Below, piece after piece: positions 35,300 to 46,463 of a stretch of DNA of 64,000 nucleotides. Source of the stretch: Microbacterium sp. PM5 (lineage in GTDB: Bacteria; Actinomycetota; Actinomycetes; Actinomycetales; Microbacteriaceae); NCBI RefSeq assembly GCF_003293595.1, contig NZ_CP022162.1, forward strand, positions 2,921,432 to 2,985,431, in the 5' to 3' direction. Positions within the stretch are counted from its first letter, which is position 1. Every line of letters begins with the position of its first letter. A program made the position numbers and the translations under genes. A model generated the notes under the pieces. The model made no database searches, was not told the DNA's origin, and was given only the letters and a program-made list of their open reading frames with translations.

Positions 35300-36087
35300 T
35301 GGGCAGCGCGACCACTCAGGCACTGGCGACGACCACGGCGGAGCTGACGACGGCGAACGTGGGGGACCTCGCGGTCGCTCGCGAGCTGTTCTCGGCCGCG
35401 CGCGAGATCGCCGACTCGGCGCAGCTGAGCGGCGCGCTCTCCTCGTGGGGTGCGCCCGCAGAGGCGCGGGCACAGGTCGCCAAGGTCGTCTTCGCCGGGT
35501 ACAGCCCCGTCGCGGTCCAGCTGCTGACCTCGGCCGTCTCGCAGCGCTGGTCGTCCACGACGGATCTGATCTCCGGCATCGAGGAACTCGCGATCCGCGC
35601 CGCTGCGATCGGCTCACCCGCGACCGACGTCGAGGGCGAGCTGTTCCAGATCGCCCGCCTGGTTGCGGCGAACCCGGAGCTCGAGCTCGCGCTCGGCAGC
35701 CGCCTGGGCGATGCCGCTGCGAAGGGCGAGCTCATCGAGAAGCTCCTCGGCGGACGCGCGGGTGAGGCGACGGTGCTCATCGCGTCCCAGCTCGTGCAGC
35801 AGCCCCGGGAGCGCCGCGTGCGCTTCCTTCTGAACCGCGCGCTGCAGCTGGTCGCCGATCAGCGTGGCAAGAAGGTCGCGACCGTGCGGGTGGCGGGCCC
35901 GCTGGATGCCGCGCAGCAGGAGCGCCTCGCGGGCGCGCTCAGCACCCGATACGGCGCCGACGTCACGGTCAACGTGGTCGTCGATCCCGAGGTGCTCGGC
36001 GGTATGCGCGTGGAGATCGGTGACGACGTCATCGACGGCACCGTCTCCTCTCGAATCAACGACTTGCGCCAGCGCCTCGCTGGCTAG
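35299..36087 (+). CDS. atpH: ATP synthase F1 subunit delta
   Basis: A 262-residue delta subunit linking the b stalk to the F1 crown. It is longer than the ~177-residue E. coli protein, as in most actinobacteria, because of an extended N-terminal helical region. The conserved C-terminal end DPEVLGGMRVEIGDDVIDGTVSSRINDLRQRL is present at about residues 230-260. It is coupled to atpF by the TAATG overlap, and atpA follows after 15 bases. Confidence 0.95.
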   Translation: MGSATTQALATTTAELTTANVGDLAVARELFSAAREIADSAQLSGALSSWGAPAEARAQVAKVVFAGYSPVAVQLLTSAVSQRWSSTTDLISGIEELAIRAAAIGSPATDVEGELFQIARLVAANPELELALGSRLGDAAAKGELIEKLLGGRAGEATVLIASQLVQQPRERRVRFLLNRALQLVADQRGKKVATVRVAGPLDAAQQERLAGALSTRYGADVTVNVVVDPEVLGGMRVEIGDDVIDGTVSSRINDLRQRLAG

Positions 36088-36102
36088 AACAGAAGGAACA
36101 CC

Positions 36103-37743
36103 ATGGCAGATCTGACCATCAGCCCCGACGTCATCCGTGACGCGCTGAAAGACTTCGTCGCCGCTTACGAGCCCACCGGCGCCGCCGCCACCGAGGTCGG
36201 CACGGTCGTCGACGCCGCCGACGGCATCGCTCACGTCGAGGGTCTTCCCGGCGTCATGGCCAATGAGCTCGTGCGATTCGAGAACGGCGTCGAGGGTCTG
36301 GCGCTGAACCTGGACGAGAACGAGATCGGTGTCGTCGTCCTCGGCGAGTTCTCCGGCATCGAGGCAGGCCAGAAGGTCACCCGCACCGGCGAGGTTCTCT
36401 CCGTCGCCGTCGGCGATGGCTACCTCGGGCGCGTCGTCGACCCGCTGGGCAACCCCATCGACGGCCTCGGCGAGATCGCGACCGAGGGCCGCCGTGCCCT
36501 CGAGCTGCAGGCCCCCGGCGTCATGCAGCGTAAGAGCGTGCACGAGCCCATGCAGACCGGCATCAAGGCCATCGACGCGATGATCCCCGTCGGACGTGGC
36601 CAGCGTCAGCTGATCATCGGCGACCGCCAGACCGGCAAGACCGCGATCGCGATCGACACGATCATCAACCAGAAGGCCAACTGGGAGTCGGGCGACGTCA
36701 ACAAGCAGGTGCGCTGCATCTACGTCGCGATCGGTCAGAAGGGCTCGACGATCGCCTCCGTCAAGGGAGCGCTCGAGGATGCCGGCGCGATGGAGTACAC
36801 GACGATCGTCGCGGCCCCGGCATCCGACCCGGCCGGCTTCAAGTACCTCGCCCCGTACACCGGCTCGGCCATCGGTCAGCACTGGATGTACGGCGGCAAG
36901 CACGTCCTGATCATCTTCGACGACCTGTCGAAGCAGGCCGAGGCCTACCGTGCCGTGTCGCTGCTGCTGCGCCGCCCGCCGGGCCGCGAGGCGTACCCCG
37001 GTGACGTCTTCTACCTCCACTCGCGTCTGCTGGAGCGTTGCGCCAAGCTGAGCGACGAGCTGGGCGCGGGATCGATGACGGGTCTGCCCATCATCGAGAC
37101 CAAGGCCAACGACGTCTCGGCGTACATCCCGACCAACGTGATCTCCATCACGGACGGCCAGATCTTCCTGCAGTCCGACCTGTTCAACGCCAACCAGCGC
37201 CCCGCGGTCGACGTGGGTATCTCGGTCTCTCGCGTCGGCGGTGACGCCCAGGTCAAGTCGATCAAGAAGGTCTCCGGAACGCTCAAGCTCGAGCTGGCCC
37301 AGTACCGCTCGCTCGAGGCGTTCGCGATGTTCGCCTCCGACCTGGACGCGGCCTCGCGCCGCCAGCTCGAGCGTGGTGCCCGTCTGACCGAGCTGCTCAA
37401 GCAGCCCCAGTACGACCCGTACCCCGTCGAGGAGCAGGTCGTGTCGATCTGGGCCGGCACCAACGGCAAGCTCGACACGATCGCGGTCGAGGATGTGCTC
37501 CGTTTCGAGCGCGACCTTCTCGACTACCTCAAGCGCAACACGACCATCCTGGACACGCTGCGTGACACCAACGTGCTCGACGACGCCACCGTCGCAGAGC
37601 TCACCAAGGTCACCGACGAGTTCATCCTGGAGTTCCAGGGCGGCAAGGGCCAGGCGATCAACAAGCCGGGTCACGAAGAGGTCGCCGCCGCGCACGAGGA
37701 GGACGTGAACCAGGAGCAGATCGTCAAGGGTCGTCGCGGCTGA
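36103..37743 (+). CDS. atpA: ATP synthase F1 subunit alpha
   Basis: This 546-residue non-catalytic nucleotide-binding subunit has a beta-barrel N-terminal domain, Walker [14 protein letters not shown] at about residues 170-182, and the Arg-finger region [18 protein letters not shown] 30-residue charged C-terminal tail ending KGRRG extends beyond the E. coli length, a feature of actinobacterial alpha subunits; in mycobacteria a comparable extension suppresses ATP hydrolysis. That function here is inferred. It is preceded by an AGAAGGAAC ribosome-binding site. Confidence 0.97.
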   Translation: MADLTISPDVIRDALKDFVAAYEPTGAAATEVGTVVDAADGIAHVEGLPGVMANELVRFENGVEGLALNLDENEIGVVVLGEFSGIEAGQKVTRTGEVLSVAVGDGYLGRVVDPLGNPIDGLGEIATEGRRALELQAPGVMQRKSVHEPMQTGIKAIDAMIPVGRGQRQLIIGDRQTGKTAIAIDTIINQKANWESGDVNKQVRCIYVAIGQKGSTIASVKGALEDAGAMEYTTIVAAPASDPAGFKYLAPYTGSAIGQHWMYGGKHVLIIFDDLSKQAEAYRAVSLLLRRPPGREAYPGDVFYLHSRLLERCAKLSDELGAGSMTGLPIIETKANDVSAYIPTNVISITDGQIFLQSDLFNANQRPAVDVGISVSRVGGDAQVKSIKKVSGTLKLELAQYRSLEAFAMFASDLDAASRRQLERGARLTELLKQPQYDPYPVEEQVVSIWAGTNGKLDTIAVEDVLRFERDLLDYLKRNTTILDTLRDTNVLDDATVAELTKVTDEFILEFQGGKGQAINKPGHEEVAAAHEEDVNQEQIVKGRRG

Positions 37744-37772
37744 GGCCGGGCGCAATCTGAGACCGAGAACTC

Positions 37773-38687
37773 ATGGGAGCACAACTCAGGGTCTACAAGC
37801 AGAAGATCGCTTCTGCTCAGACGACCAAGAAGATCACGAAGGCGATGGAGCTCATCGCGGCTTCGCGCATCCAGAAGGCGATGGCGCGCGTGCGCGCATC
37901 CTCGCCCTTCGCGCGGGCCGTGACGCGAGCCGTCTCCGCCGTGGCGACGCATTCGAACGTGCAGCACCCGCTGACGACCGAGCGCGAGACGATCCGCCGG
38001 TCGGCGGTCGTCATCTTCGCCTCGGACCGGGGCCTGGCGGGCGCGTTCAACTCGCAGATCCTGCGCGAGGGGCTGCAGCTCGGCGAGCTGCTGCGTTCGC
38101 AGGGCAAGGAGGTCGAGTACTTCCTCGTCGGGCGCAAGGCAGTGGGCTACTTCCAGTTCCGTCGGATGGCATCGGCAGGGGAGTGGGTGGGTGACACCGA
38201 CACGCCGCACTTCAACACGGCGGAGCAGATCGCCGGCGCCCTTCTGGACGCCTACGACCGCGGTGGCCAGGAGCAGGGCGGCGTCGACGAGATCCACCTC
38301 GTGTTCAACCGCTTCGTCAGCATGATGACGCAGGAGCCGCAGACCGTGCGTCTGCTGCCCCTGGAAGTCGTCGAGGCCGACGAGGTCGTCGAGTCCGCCG
38401 GAGCGAGCAGTCAGGTCTATCCGCTGTACGAGTTCGAGCCCAGCCCCGAGGTCGTGCTCGATGCGCTGCTGCCGGTGTACGTGCAGAGCCGCGTGTTCAA
38501 CGCGCTTCTGCAGTCGTCGGCCGCGAAGCACGCTGCGACCCAGAAGGCGATGAAGAGCGCCAGCGACAACGCCGACAAGCTCATCACCGACTACACCCGC
38601 CTGCGCAACAACGCGCGTCAGGCCGAGATCACTCAGCAGATCGCCGAGATCGTCGGCGGCGCCGACGCGCTGGCGTCCGGCAAGTAA
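37773..38687 (+). CDS. atpG: ATP synthase F1 subunit gamma
   Basis: A 304-residue rotor shaft. Long N-terminal ([22 protein letters not shown]) and C-terminal helices form the coiled-coil shaft, with the C-terminal [23 protein letters not shown] intact. The central Rossmann-like domain includes [15 protein letters not shown] Gln/Gly-rich insert ([10 protein letters not shown]) lies in the middle domain. The order after atpA and before atpD is canonical. Confidence 0.96.
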   Translation: MGAQLRVYKQKIASAQTTKKITKAMELIAASRIQKAMARVRASSPFARAVTRAVSAVATHSNVQHPLTTERETIRRSAVVIFASDRGLAGAFNSQILREGLQLGELLRSQGKEVEYFLVGRKAVGYFQFRRMASAGEWVGDTDTPHFNTAEQIAGALLDAYDRGGQEQGGVDEIHLVFNRFVSMMTQEPQTVRLLPLEVVEADEVVESAGASSQVYPLYEFEPSPEVVLDALLPVYVQSRVFNALLQSSAAKHAATQKAMKSASDNADKLITDYTRLRNNARQAEITQQIAEIVGGADALASGK

Positions 38688-40166
<1,479 letters not shown>

Positions 40167-40167
40167 C

Positions 40168-40428
40168 ATGGCGCTGACCGTCACCCTCGTCTCCGCGGAG
40201 GAGGAGGTCTGGCACGGCGAGGCGAACCTCGTCGTGGCGAAGACCGTCGAGGGCGAGATCGGCTTCATGACCGGTCACGAGCCCGTCCTCGCGATCCTTG
40301 CCGAAGGCCAGGTGCGTATCACGCAGTCCGACGGTACAAAGGTCGTCGCCAGTGCGCAGGACGGCTTCCTTTCGATGGAAGGCAATGAGCTGACCATCGT
40401 GGCCGGACACGCCGCGCTCGAGTCCTGA
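40168..40428 (+). CDS. atpC: ATP synthase F1 subunit epsilon (short form)
   Basis: A complete 86-residue epsilon subunit containing only the N-terminal beta-sandwich domain (VTLVSAEEEVWHGEANLVV, GEIGFMTGHEPVLAIL, EGNELTIVAGHA). The two-helix C-terminal domain that inhibits hydrolysis in E. coli (about 138 residues) is absent. The stop codon and the terminator after it are intact, so this is not a truncation. It is the last gene of the atp operon. Confidence 0.95.
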   Translation: MALTVTLVSAEEEVWHGEANLVVAKTVEGEIGFMTGHEPVLAILAEGQVRITQSDGTKVVASAQDGFLSMEGNELTIVAGHAALES

Positions 40429-40452
40429 TCGCCCACGGAGAACTGTCCGTCA

Positions 40453-40499
40453 CCACTCCCCGCTCGAGAGGCATCGCTCTCGAGCGGGGAGTGGTTTCT
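40453..40499 (+). terminator. Rho-independent terminator of the atp operon
   Basis: A perfect 18-bp stem, CCACTCCCCGCTCGAGAG (40453-40470) and its complement (40477-40494), with loop GCATCG, is followed by TTTCT. It starts 24 bases after the atpC stop codon. Confidence 0.93.
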
Positions 40500-40522
40500 C
40501 GTTGTGCGCGAGGAGAGCACCC

Positions 40523-41272
40523 ATGTTGATCCTGTTGCCGCCGTCGGAGACCAAGCGCCCGGGCGGTCGCCCGCGCGCTGTCGACATCGCCGGGTTTGCG
40601 CTTCCCGAGCTCCGCGCCGCACGCGAGTCAGCCGTGGACGCCCTTGTGGCATTGAGCGCCGACGAGGAGCGCGCTGCGCACGTGCTCAAGCTGTCGCGGC
40701 GCCAGCGCGAGGACATCACCCACAATGCGACGCTGCGCAGCGCACCGACGTTGCCGGCGGTCGACCGCTACACGGGGGTGCTCTTCGATGCGCTGGATGC
40801 TGCCACCCTGACCGCGGCGTCGCGGCGCTGGCTGGGCGCTCACGTGCTCATCCACTCCGCGCCGTTCGGACCGGTCGCCGCGCTCGATGCGATCCCGACC
40901 TACCGGCTCGCCGCCGGAACGGCGCTTCCCGGCATCCCGCCCCTGAGGCGTCACTGGGCGGGTGAGGTCACCGAGGCTCTGCGCACGGCCGCGCCGTCGT
41001 TCGTCCTGGATCTGCGCTCCGAGGCGTACGTCGCCCTCGGCCCCGTTCCGTCGGACGTGGCGTCCGCCTACGTGCGCGTGGTGACGATCGGCGAGGACGG
41101 CGCGACACGCGCACTCAACCACTTCAACAAGCACGGCAAGGGAGCCTTGGTCAGAAGGCTCGCGGAAACCCGCCCGCGCATCGCGACGCGCGAGGCGCTC
41201 CTGGCGTGGGCCGAGACGGCGGGCGTGACGCTGCAGGACGGCGCGCCGGGGGAGATCGATCTCGTCGTGTGA
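40523..41272 (+). CDS. yaaA: YaaA-family peroxide-stress protein
   Basis: A 249-residue protein of the YaaA/DUF328 family. In E. coli YaaA lowers free iron and protects DNA during peroxide stress. The family opening LILLPPSETKRPGG, a YTGVLFDALD segment, and LDLRSEAYVALGP in the C-terminal half are present, with HFNKHGKGALVRRLAE near the end. AGGAGA six bases before the ATG at 40523 supports this start over an earlier in-frame GTG. It stands alone after the atp terminator and converges on the DUF4282 gene. Confidence 0.9.
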   Translation: MLILLPPSETKRPGGRPRAVDIAGFALPELRAARESAVDALVALSADEERAAHVLKLSRRQREDITHNATLRSAPTLPAVDRYTGVLFDALDAATLTAASRRWLGAHVLIHSAPFGPVAALDAIPTYRLAAGTALPGIPPLRRHWAGEVTEALRTAAPSFVLDLRSEAYVALGPVPSDVASAYVRVVTIGEDGATRALNHFNKHGKGALVRRLAETRPRIATREALLAWAETAGVTLQDGAPGEIDLVV

Positions 41273-41734
41273 TCAGTCGCGCGCGGTGTGGGCGGCGGTT
41301 CGTTCTGTGTTCTCGGCAATGGCCACGAGGGCGACCCCGGACTCGATGATGAAGCGCAGCACGACGACGGCGAGGAACGCGACGACGGGAACGACGATCA
41401 ACGTCGACAGGATGAGCGCGATGCCACCGCCCAGGTTCCACCACAGCGAACCGATGCCGGAGATGAGACCCCACAGGAACGTCGCGATGAAGGCGATGCC
41501 GATCGCGACGAGGCCCACGAGATAGAAGACGCTTGCCAATCTGCGAGTGATGAACCGCGTGAACGACAGGTCGAACAGGGCGGAGAGGAAGCCGCGACCG
41601 ATGTCGTCGAGGTCGCCGACCAGCCGTGGAACCCCCGTGTCGTCGACACCGGCGATGCCCGCCCCGGATGCCGTGTCGCGCGCCACCTCTTCCGCGGGAC
41701 GCGGCGGCAGCGGCGGGAGAGAGGACTCGGTCAT
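41273..41734 (-). CDS. DUF4282 membrane protein
   Basis: This 153-residue protein has a Pro-rich cytoplasmic N-terminus of about 45 residues, then LFDLSFTRFITRRLASVFYLVGLVAIG, the DUF4282 signature region leading into the first of two transmembrane helices. The second helix and an ESGVALVAIAENT tail follow. Function is unknown. GGAAGGA lies six bases before the ATG at 41734. Its stop abuts the end of yaaA. Confidence 0.82.
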   Translation of the reverse strand: MTESSLPPLPPRPAEEVARDTASGAGIAGVDDTGVPRLVGDLDDIGRGFLSALFDLSFTRFITRRLASVFYLVGLVAIGIAFIATFLWGLISGIGSLWWNLGGGIALILSTLIVVPVVAFLAVVVLRFIIESGVALVAIAENTERTAAHTARD

Positions 41735-41910
41735 CGGCGTTCCTTCCGGCGCGGACGGCAGTGCGCCCAGGCTATCGGCTGCGTCGCGGACGGGTGGGGA
41801 CACGCGCGCGAAAGAGACGTCGCGCCGGTGTGCTCGCTACCAATACGATGTGAGCCGGAGCCGGCCAGGGTGGTCGCGCTCGACGGCGAGAATCGCCGGG
41901 GGAGGTACTC

Positions 41911-42612
41911 ATGGATGATTACTCGGGCGGGAGCGCTGCCGCCGCTGCAGCTGCCCTGATCGTGTTTGCGTTCTTCGTCTTCATCTTCGCGGTGATCGGC
42001 TATGTGATCAGTGCGTTCTTCCTGATGAAGATCTTCGACAAGGCGGGAGTCCAGGGCAAGTGGCGCGCCTGGGTGCCGATCTACAACTTCATGGTGTTCG
42101 CAAAGCTCGGCGATGTCAGCCCATGGGTCATGCTGGGCGCCGTTGTGGCGTCGGGCCTGCTGAGCCAGGTCCCCGTTCTCGGTTGGATCATCGCGCTGCT
42201 CCCGATCGTCGTGGGCGCCCTGGCCGCGTGGCGCGTGGGGCAGAAGCTTCAGAAGGAGACGCCCTGGGTCATCCTCTACGTCCTGCTCGGACTCGTGTGG
42301 CTCGGCATCCTCGCCTTCGACAAGTCGCGCTGGAACCCGAACGTGCCGCCCGCGCCGTGGGCGGCGAACGGCTTCCTCGCCGACCGCACCGTCTGGCAGG
42401 GCGTTCCCGTCCAGACGTCGGCGGCGCCCGCGGGCTACACCCCTCCTGCGGGTTACCAGCCGCCGGCGGGTTACCAGCCGCCGGCGCCTCCGGCCGGATA
42501 TCAGCCGCCCGCGCCGCCGGCAGCCACCGCACCGCCTGCTGCTCCCGAGCCGCCGACCACGGAACCGCCGACCGCGGAGCCGCCGACCGCTCCGGAGCCG
42601 CCGCGCTCCTGA
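41911..42612 (+). CDS. DUF5684-type membrane protein with Pro-rich repeat tail
   Basis: A 233-residue protein with four helices. FDKAGVQGKWRAWVPIYNFMVFAKLG between helices one and two is the DUF5684 signature also found near signal peptidases. The last ~85 residues are a cytoplasmic low-complexity tail with PPAGYQ repeats followed by PEPPTTEPPTAEPPT. Such tails often mediate multivalent contacts; no partner is known. A GGGGGAGG ribosome-binding site precedes the ATG. A perfect hairpin follows the stop. Confidence 0.78.
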   Translation: MDDYSGGSAAAAAAALIVFAFFVFIFAVIGYVISAFFLMKIFDKAGVQGKWRAWVPIYNFMVFAKLGDVSPWVMLGAVVASGLLSQVPVLGWIIALLPIVVGALAAWRVGQKLQKETPWVILYVLLGLVWLGILAFDKSRWNPNVPPAPWAANGFLADRTVWQGVPVQTSAAPAGYTPPAGYQPPAGYQPPAPPAGYQPPAPPAATAPPAAPEPPTTEPPTAEPPTAPEPPRS

Positions 42613-42622
42613 TCGTCCTCAC

Positions 42623-42669
42623 CGCTCAACCGCCCGGGTTCGCTGACAGCGCACCCGGGCGGTTGAGCG
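42623..42669. terminator. 16-bp perfect stem-loop after the DUF5684 gene
   Basis: CGCTCAACCGCCCGGG (42623-42638) and CCCGGGCGGTTGAGCG (42654-42669) pair perfectly across a 15-base loop, 11 bases after the stop. There is no T-tract, but the position and stability fit a terminator. Confidence 0.75.
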
Positions 42670-42732
42670 TGGCAGCCCGGCGGGCGTAGCGTCGATTCGC
42701 GCTTGTTGTGGCGGGCGCGGAAAGGCGGCGCC

Positions 42733-44463
42733 GTGCTCGGCAGGATCCTCGTGCGCTATCTCGCGCCCACGTGGCCGTTGCTCCTCCTGGTGGTGATTTT
42801 CCAGCTCGGCCAATCGGTCGCGTCGCTGCTGTTGCCCACGCTCAATGCCGACATCATCGACAACGGCGTGATCACGGGCGACATCGGCTACATCTGGCGG
42901 ACCGGCGGCGTGATGCTCGGGATCAGCGTCGTCCAGATCGTCTGTTCGCTGGTCGCGGTGTACTTCGGTTCGCGGCTGGCGATGGGCCTCGGTCGTGCGG
43001 TGCGCGCCGATCTCTTCCGCCGCGTCGTCGCCTTCTCGCAGCGCGAGGTCGGGCAGTTCGGGGCGCCGTCGCTGATCACCCGCAACACGAACGACGTCCA
43101 GCAGGTGCAGATGCTCGTTCAGATGTCGGCGACCGTGATGGTCTCCGCGCCGATGCTCGCGATCGGAGGCATCGTGATGGCGGTGCGCCAGGACGCGGGA
43201 TTGTCGTGGCTGGTGGCGGTGTCGGTGCCCGTGCTGCTGGTGATCGTGTCGCTGGTGGTCGTGCGGATGGTCCCCGCCTTCACCACCATGCAGGCGCGCA
43301 TCGACCGGCTCAACCAGATCATGCGCGAGCAGCTCACCGGCATCCGCGTCGTCCGCGCCTTCGTCCGAGAGAACGAGGAACGGCACCGCTTCACGCGCGC
43401 CAGCGAGGACGTGATGGAAACCGCCCTTCGCGCCGGAAACCTCATGGCCGTGATGTTCCCGGCGGTCATGCTCGTCATGAACCTGTCCTCGGTGGCGATC
43501 ATCTGGTTCGGGGCCGCCGAGGTGCAGAACAACGGCGTGCAGATCGGCACGCTGTTCGCGTTCCTGAGCTACATGATGCAGATCCTCATGGGTGTCATGA
43601 TGGCGACGTTCATGTTCGTGATGATCCCGCGCGCGGCGGTGTGCGCCGATCGCATCGGAGCCGTGCTGGAGACGGAGCCGTCCGTGCACGCCCCCGAGGC
43701 GCCCGTGCGAGCCGCCGGGGCCGGGGGACGCGTCGTCTTCGACGACGTCGAGTTCACCTACCCCGGTGCCGAGTCGCCAGTGCTCCAGGGCATCGCCTTC
43801 GCCGCCGAACCCGGAACCACGACGGCGATCATCGGTTCGACCGGCGCAGGAAAGTCGACGCTCGTCGGCCTCATCGCTCGGCTCTTCGACGTCACGGGGG
43901 GAGCGGTCACCGTCGACGGTGTCGACGTCCGCGAGCTCGATCCCGACGACCTCTGGGCCCGCGTCGGTCTCGTCCCCCAGCGCGCATTCCTGTTCGCCGG
44001 CACCGTCGCGTCCAACCTCCGCTACGGCGACGCCGCCGCCAGCGACGCGCAGCTCTGGGCGGCGCTGGATCTTGCGCAGGCGAAGGACTTCGTCGCGGCC
44101 CTGCCGGGCGGACTGGACGCCCCGATAGCGCAGGGCGGCACCAACGTCTCGGGTGGCCAGCGCCAGCGCCTCGCGATCGCTCGGGCATTGGCGCGGCAGC
44201 CCGAGATCTACATCTTCGACGACTCGTTCTCCGCGCTCGACCTGCGGACCGACGCCGCCCTTCGTCGCGCGCTCGATGCGCATCTTCCCGAGGCGACGCG
44301 GATCGTCGTCGCGCAGCGGGTATCGACCATCCGCCACGCGGACCAGATCGTCGTGCTCGATCACGGCCGGATGGTCGGACGCGGCACGCACGACGAGCTG
44401 GTGGAGACCAACGAGACGTACCGCGAGATCGTCGAGTCGCAGCTCGCGGCGCAGGAGGCATGA
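42733..44463 (+). CDS. ABC exporter half-transporter with degenerate catalytic site (heterodimer subunit 1)
   Basis: A 576-residue type IV ABC exporter: six transmembrane helices (about 10-320) and a C-terminal nucleotide-binding domain. Walker A is GSTGAGKST and the signature VSGGQRQ is canonical. Walker B reads IYIFDDSFSALD, so the catalytic Glu is replaced by Asp. This is the pattern of the degenerate-site subunit in heterodimeric exporters such as TM287/288. GTG 42733 was chosen because GGAAAGG lies seven bases upstream. The partner gene starts at its stop codon. The substrate is unknown; multidrug or lipid-like compounds are usual. Confidence 0.92.
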   Translation: MLGRILVRYLAPTWPLLLLVVIFQLGQSVASLLLPTLNADIIDNGVITGDIGYIWRTGGVMLGISVVQIVCSLVAVYFGSRLAMGLGRAVRADLFRRVVAFSQREVGQFGAPSLITRNTNDVQQVQMLVQMSATVMVSAPMLAIGGIVMAVRQDAGLSWLVAVSVPVLLVIVSLVVVRMVPAFTTMQARIDRLNQIMREQLTGIRVVRAFVRENEERHRFTRASEDVMETALRAGNLMAVMFPAVMLVMNLSSVAIIWFGAAEVQNNGVQIGTLFAFLSYMMQILMGVMMATFMFVMIPRAAVCADRIGAVLETEPSVHAPEAPVRAAGAGGRVVFDDVEFTYPGAESPVLQGIAFAAEPGTTTAIIGSTGAGKSTLVGLIARLFDVTGGAVTVDGVDVRELDPDDLWARVGLVPQRAFLFAGTVASNLRYGDAAASDAQLWAALDLAQAKDFVAALPGGLDAPIAQGGTNVSGGQRQRLAIARALARQPEIYIFDDSFSALDLRTDAALRRALDAHLPEATRIVVAQRVSTIRHADQIVVLDHGRMVGRGTHDELVETNETYREIVESQLAAQEA

Positions 44464-46454
44464 TGAGCGGTCCGGGACCTCGAGGACCGCGCGGCGGTCC
44501 GATGGCGGGCGGTGCGCCCGTCCAGAAGGCGCAGAACTTCGGTCCGAGTGCGCGGCGGCTGCTGGGCACGTTGCGTGTTGATCGTGCCAGCCTGGCACTG
44601 GTGTTCCTGCTCGGTGTGCTGTCAGTGGGTCTGTCGGTGCTCGGTCCGAAAATCCTCGGCGACGGCACCAACGTCGTGTTCGCGGGCTTCATCTCGATGC
44701 AGGTGCCGGCCGGGGCCACGAAACAGCAGGTCATCGATCAGCTGATCGCCAGCGGCAACCAGCAGCAGGCCGACATGCTCTCGGCGATGGACTTCACGCC
44801 CGGAGCGGGCATCGACATGTCGCGACTGGGGGCGATCCTCATCGCGGTGCTGGCGATCTACATCTTCGCCGCGCTGTTCAACTGGCTGCAGGCGCGCCTG
44901 CTCAACGGCATCGTGCAGCGCGCGATGCACCGGCTCCGTGTGCGCGTCGAAGAGAAGGTCCATCGTCTGCCACTCGCGTACTTCGATGGCGTGCAGCGCG
45001 GGGAGCTGCTCAGTCGCGTCACCAATGACGTCGACAACATCGGCCAGTCGATGCAACAGACGCTGTCGCAGGTGATCATGTCGCTGCTGACGGTGATCGG
45101 CGTGCTCGCGATGATGTTCATCATCTCCCCGCTTCTGGCGGTCATCGCGCTCGTGACCATTCCGTTGACGGTGATCGTGACGATGCTCGTCGCGCGCCGC
45201 TCGCAGAAGCTCTTCGTCGCCCAGTGGAAGGCGACCGGCATCCTGAACGCGCGTGTGGAAGAGACCTTCTCCGGCCATGCGATCGTGAAGGTGTTCGGCC
45301 ACCAGCGGGCCGTCGAGCAGGACTTCGCCGCGGAGAACGACGAGGTCTATCGCGCGAGCTTCGGCGCGCAGTTCCTCTCCGGCGTGATCATGCCGGCCAT
45401 GATGTTCATCGGCAACCTGGTCTACGTCGCCATCGCGGTGGCGGGCGGCCTGCAGGTCGCCGCCGGGGTGCTGTCGATCGGCGACGTGCAGGCCTTCATC
45501 CAGTACTCGCGACAGTTCACCCAGCCGCTCAGCCAACTGGGCTCGATGGCCAACCTGCTGCAGTCCGGCGTTGCCAGCGCCGAGCGCGTCTTCGAGCTTC
45601 TCGATGAACCCGAGCAGACGCCCGATCCCACCCCGGCGGACAGCGTTCCCGCCGACACCGCAGACCTGGCCTTCGAGGACGTCTCGTTCCGCTATGCATC
45701 TGACAAGCCCCTGATCGACGGGCTGTCGATGCACGCCCGCCCGGGCAGCACCGTCGCCATCGTCGGTCCGACGGGCGCCGGCAAGACGACGCTGGTGAAC
45801 CTGATCATGCGCTTCTACGACGTGGATGCCGGTGTCATCGCCCTGGGCGGGCTGGACACTCGGCGGATGACCCGGGACGACCTGCGCGCACGCACGGGCA
45901 TGGTGCTGCAAGACACCTGGCTGTTCTCCGGAACCATTCGCGAGAACATCGCCTACGGCAGACCCGACGCCTCCGAGGAGGACATCGTCGAGGCAGCGAC
46001 GGCCGCGTACGTCGATCGTTTCGTGCACGCCCTGCCCGACGGCTACGACACCGTGCTCGACGACGAAGCGACGAATCTGTCGGTGGGGGAGCGGCAGCTG
46101 ATCACGATCGCCCGCGCGTTCCTGGCGGATCCGAGGATCCTGATCCTCGATGAGGCGACGAGTTCGGTCGACACACGCACCGAGTTGCTCATCCAGCGCG
46201 CCATGTCGCGGCTGCGGGCCGACCGCACCGCGTTCGTCATCGCGCATCGCCTGTCGACGATTCGCGACGCCGACCTCATCCTCGTCATGGAGAACGGCAC
46301 GATCGTCGAACAGGGCACCCACGAGCAGCTGCTCGCCGCCCACGGCGCGTACCGCCGCCTCTACGATGCCCAGTTCGAGGCTCCGGTCGACGACGAGGCC
46401 GACGCCGCCGCTTCGCAGCCTGTCGGCGGGGTGCAGCCCCGACCCGTCCACTAG
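44463..46454 (+). CDS. ABC exporter half-transporter with canonical catalytic Glu (heterodimer subunit 2)
   Basis: This 663-residue partner has a Pro/Gly-rich N-terminus and six transmembrane helices. The extracellular loop after helix one is long (about residues 70-110, GATKQQVIDQLIASGNQQQ), as in this subfamily. Its nucleotide domain has Walker A GPTGAGKTT and a canonical Walker B ending LILDEATSSVD. The signature motif is altered to LSVGERQ. Combined with subunit 1, one full ATP site and one degenerate site result. ATG 44463 is four bases from AGGAGG; an ATG three bases earlier is also possible. Confidence 0.92.
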   Translation: MSGPGPRGPRGGPMAGGAPVQKAQNFGPSARRLLGTLRVDRASLALVFLLGVLSVGLSVLGPKILGDGTNVVFAGFISMQVPAGATKQQVIDQLIASGNQQQADMLSAMDFTPGAGIDMSRLGAILIAVLAIYIFAALFNWLQARLLNGIVQRAMHRLRVRVEEKVHRLPLAYFDGVQRGELLSRVTNDVDNIGQSMQQTLSQVIMSLLTVIGVLAMMFIISPLLAVIALVTIPLTVIVTMLVARRSQKLFVAQWKATGILNARVEETFSGHAIVKVFGHQRAVEQDFAAENDEVYRASFGAQFLSGVIMPAMMFIGNLVYVAIAVAGGLQVAAGVLSIGDVQAFIQYSRQFTQPLSQLGSMANLLQSGVASAERVFELLDEPEQTPDPTPADSVPADTADLAFEDVSFRYASDKPLIDGLSMHARPGSTVAIVGPTGAGKTTLVNLIMRFYDVDAGVIALGGLDTRRMTRDDLRARTGMVLQDTWLFSGTIRENIAYGRPDASEEDIVEAATAAYVDRFVHALPDGYDTVLDDEATNLSVGERQLITIARAFLADPRILILDEATSSVDTRTELLIQRAMSRLRADRTAFVIAHRLSTIRDADLILVMENGTIVEQGTHEQLLAAHGAYRRLYDAQFEAPVDDEADAAASQPVGGVQPRPVH

Positions 46455-46457
46455 AGT
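46452..46457 (+). promoter_or_regulatory. -10 element, leaderless promoter of the PP2C gene
   Basis: TAGAGT ends six bases before the GTG at 46464 and overlaps the ABC exporter stop codon. Confidence 0.65.
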
Positions 46458-46463
46458 GGGACC

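Noticed and set aside
42430..42600. Repeat array in the DUF5684 gene
   Set aside because: These are PPAGYQ and PPT codon repeats of a Pro-rich tail, part of the protein and not a separate element.
42708..46454. A 1248-codon open frame spanning both ABC exporter genes
   Set aside because: The first half is out of frame with subunit 1; only the part from 44463 is the real second subunit. It is not a fused transporter.
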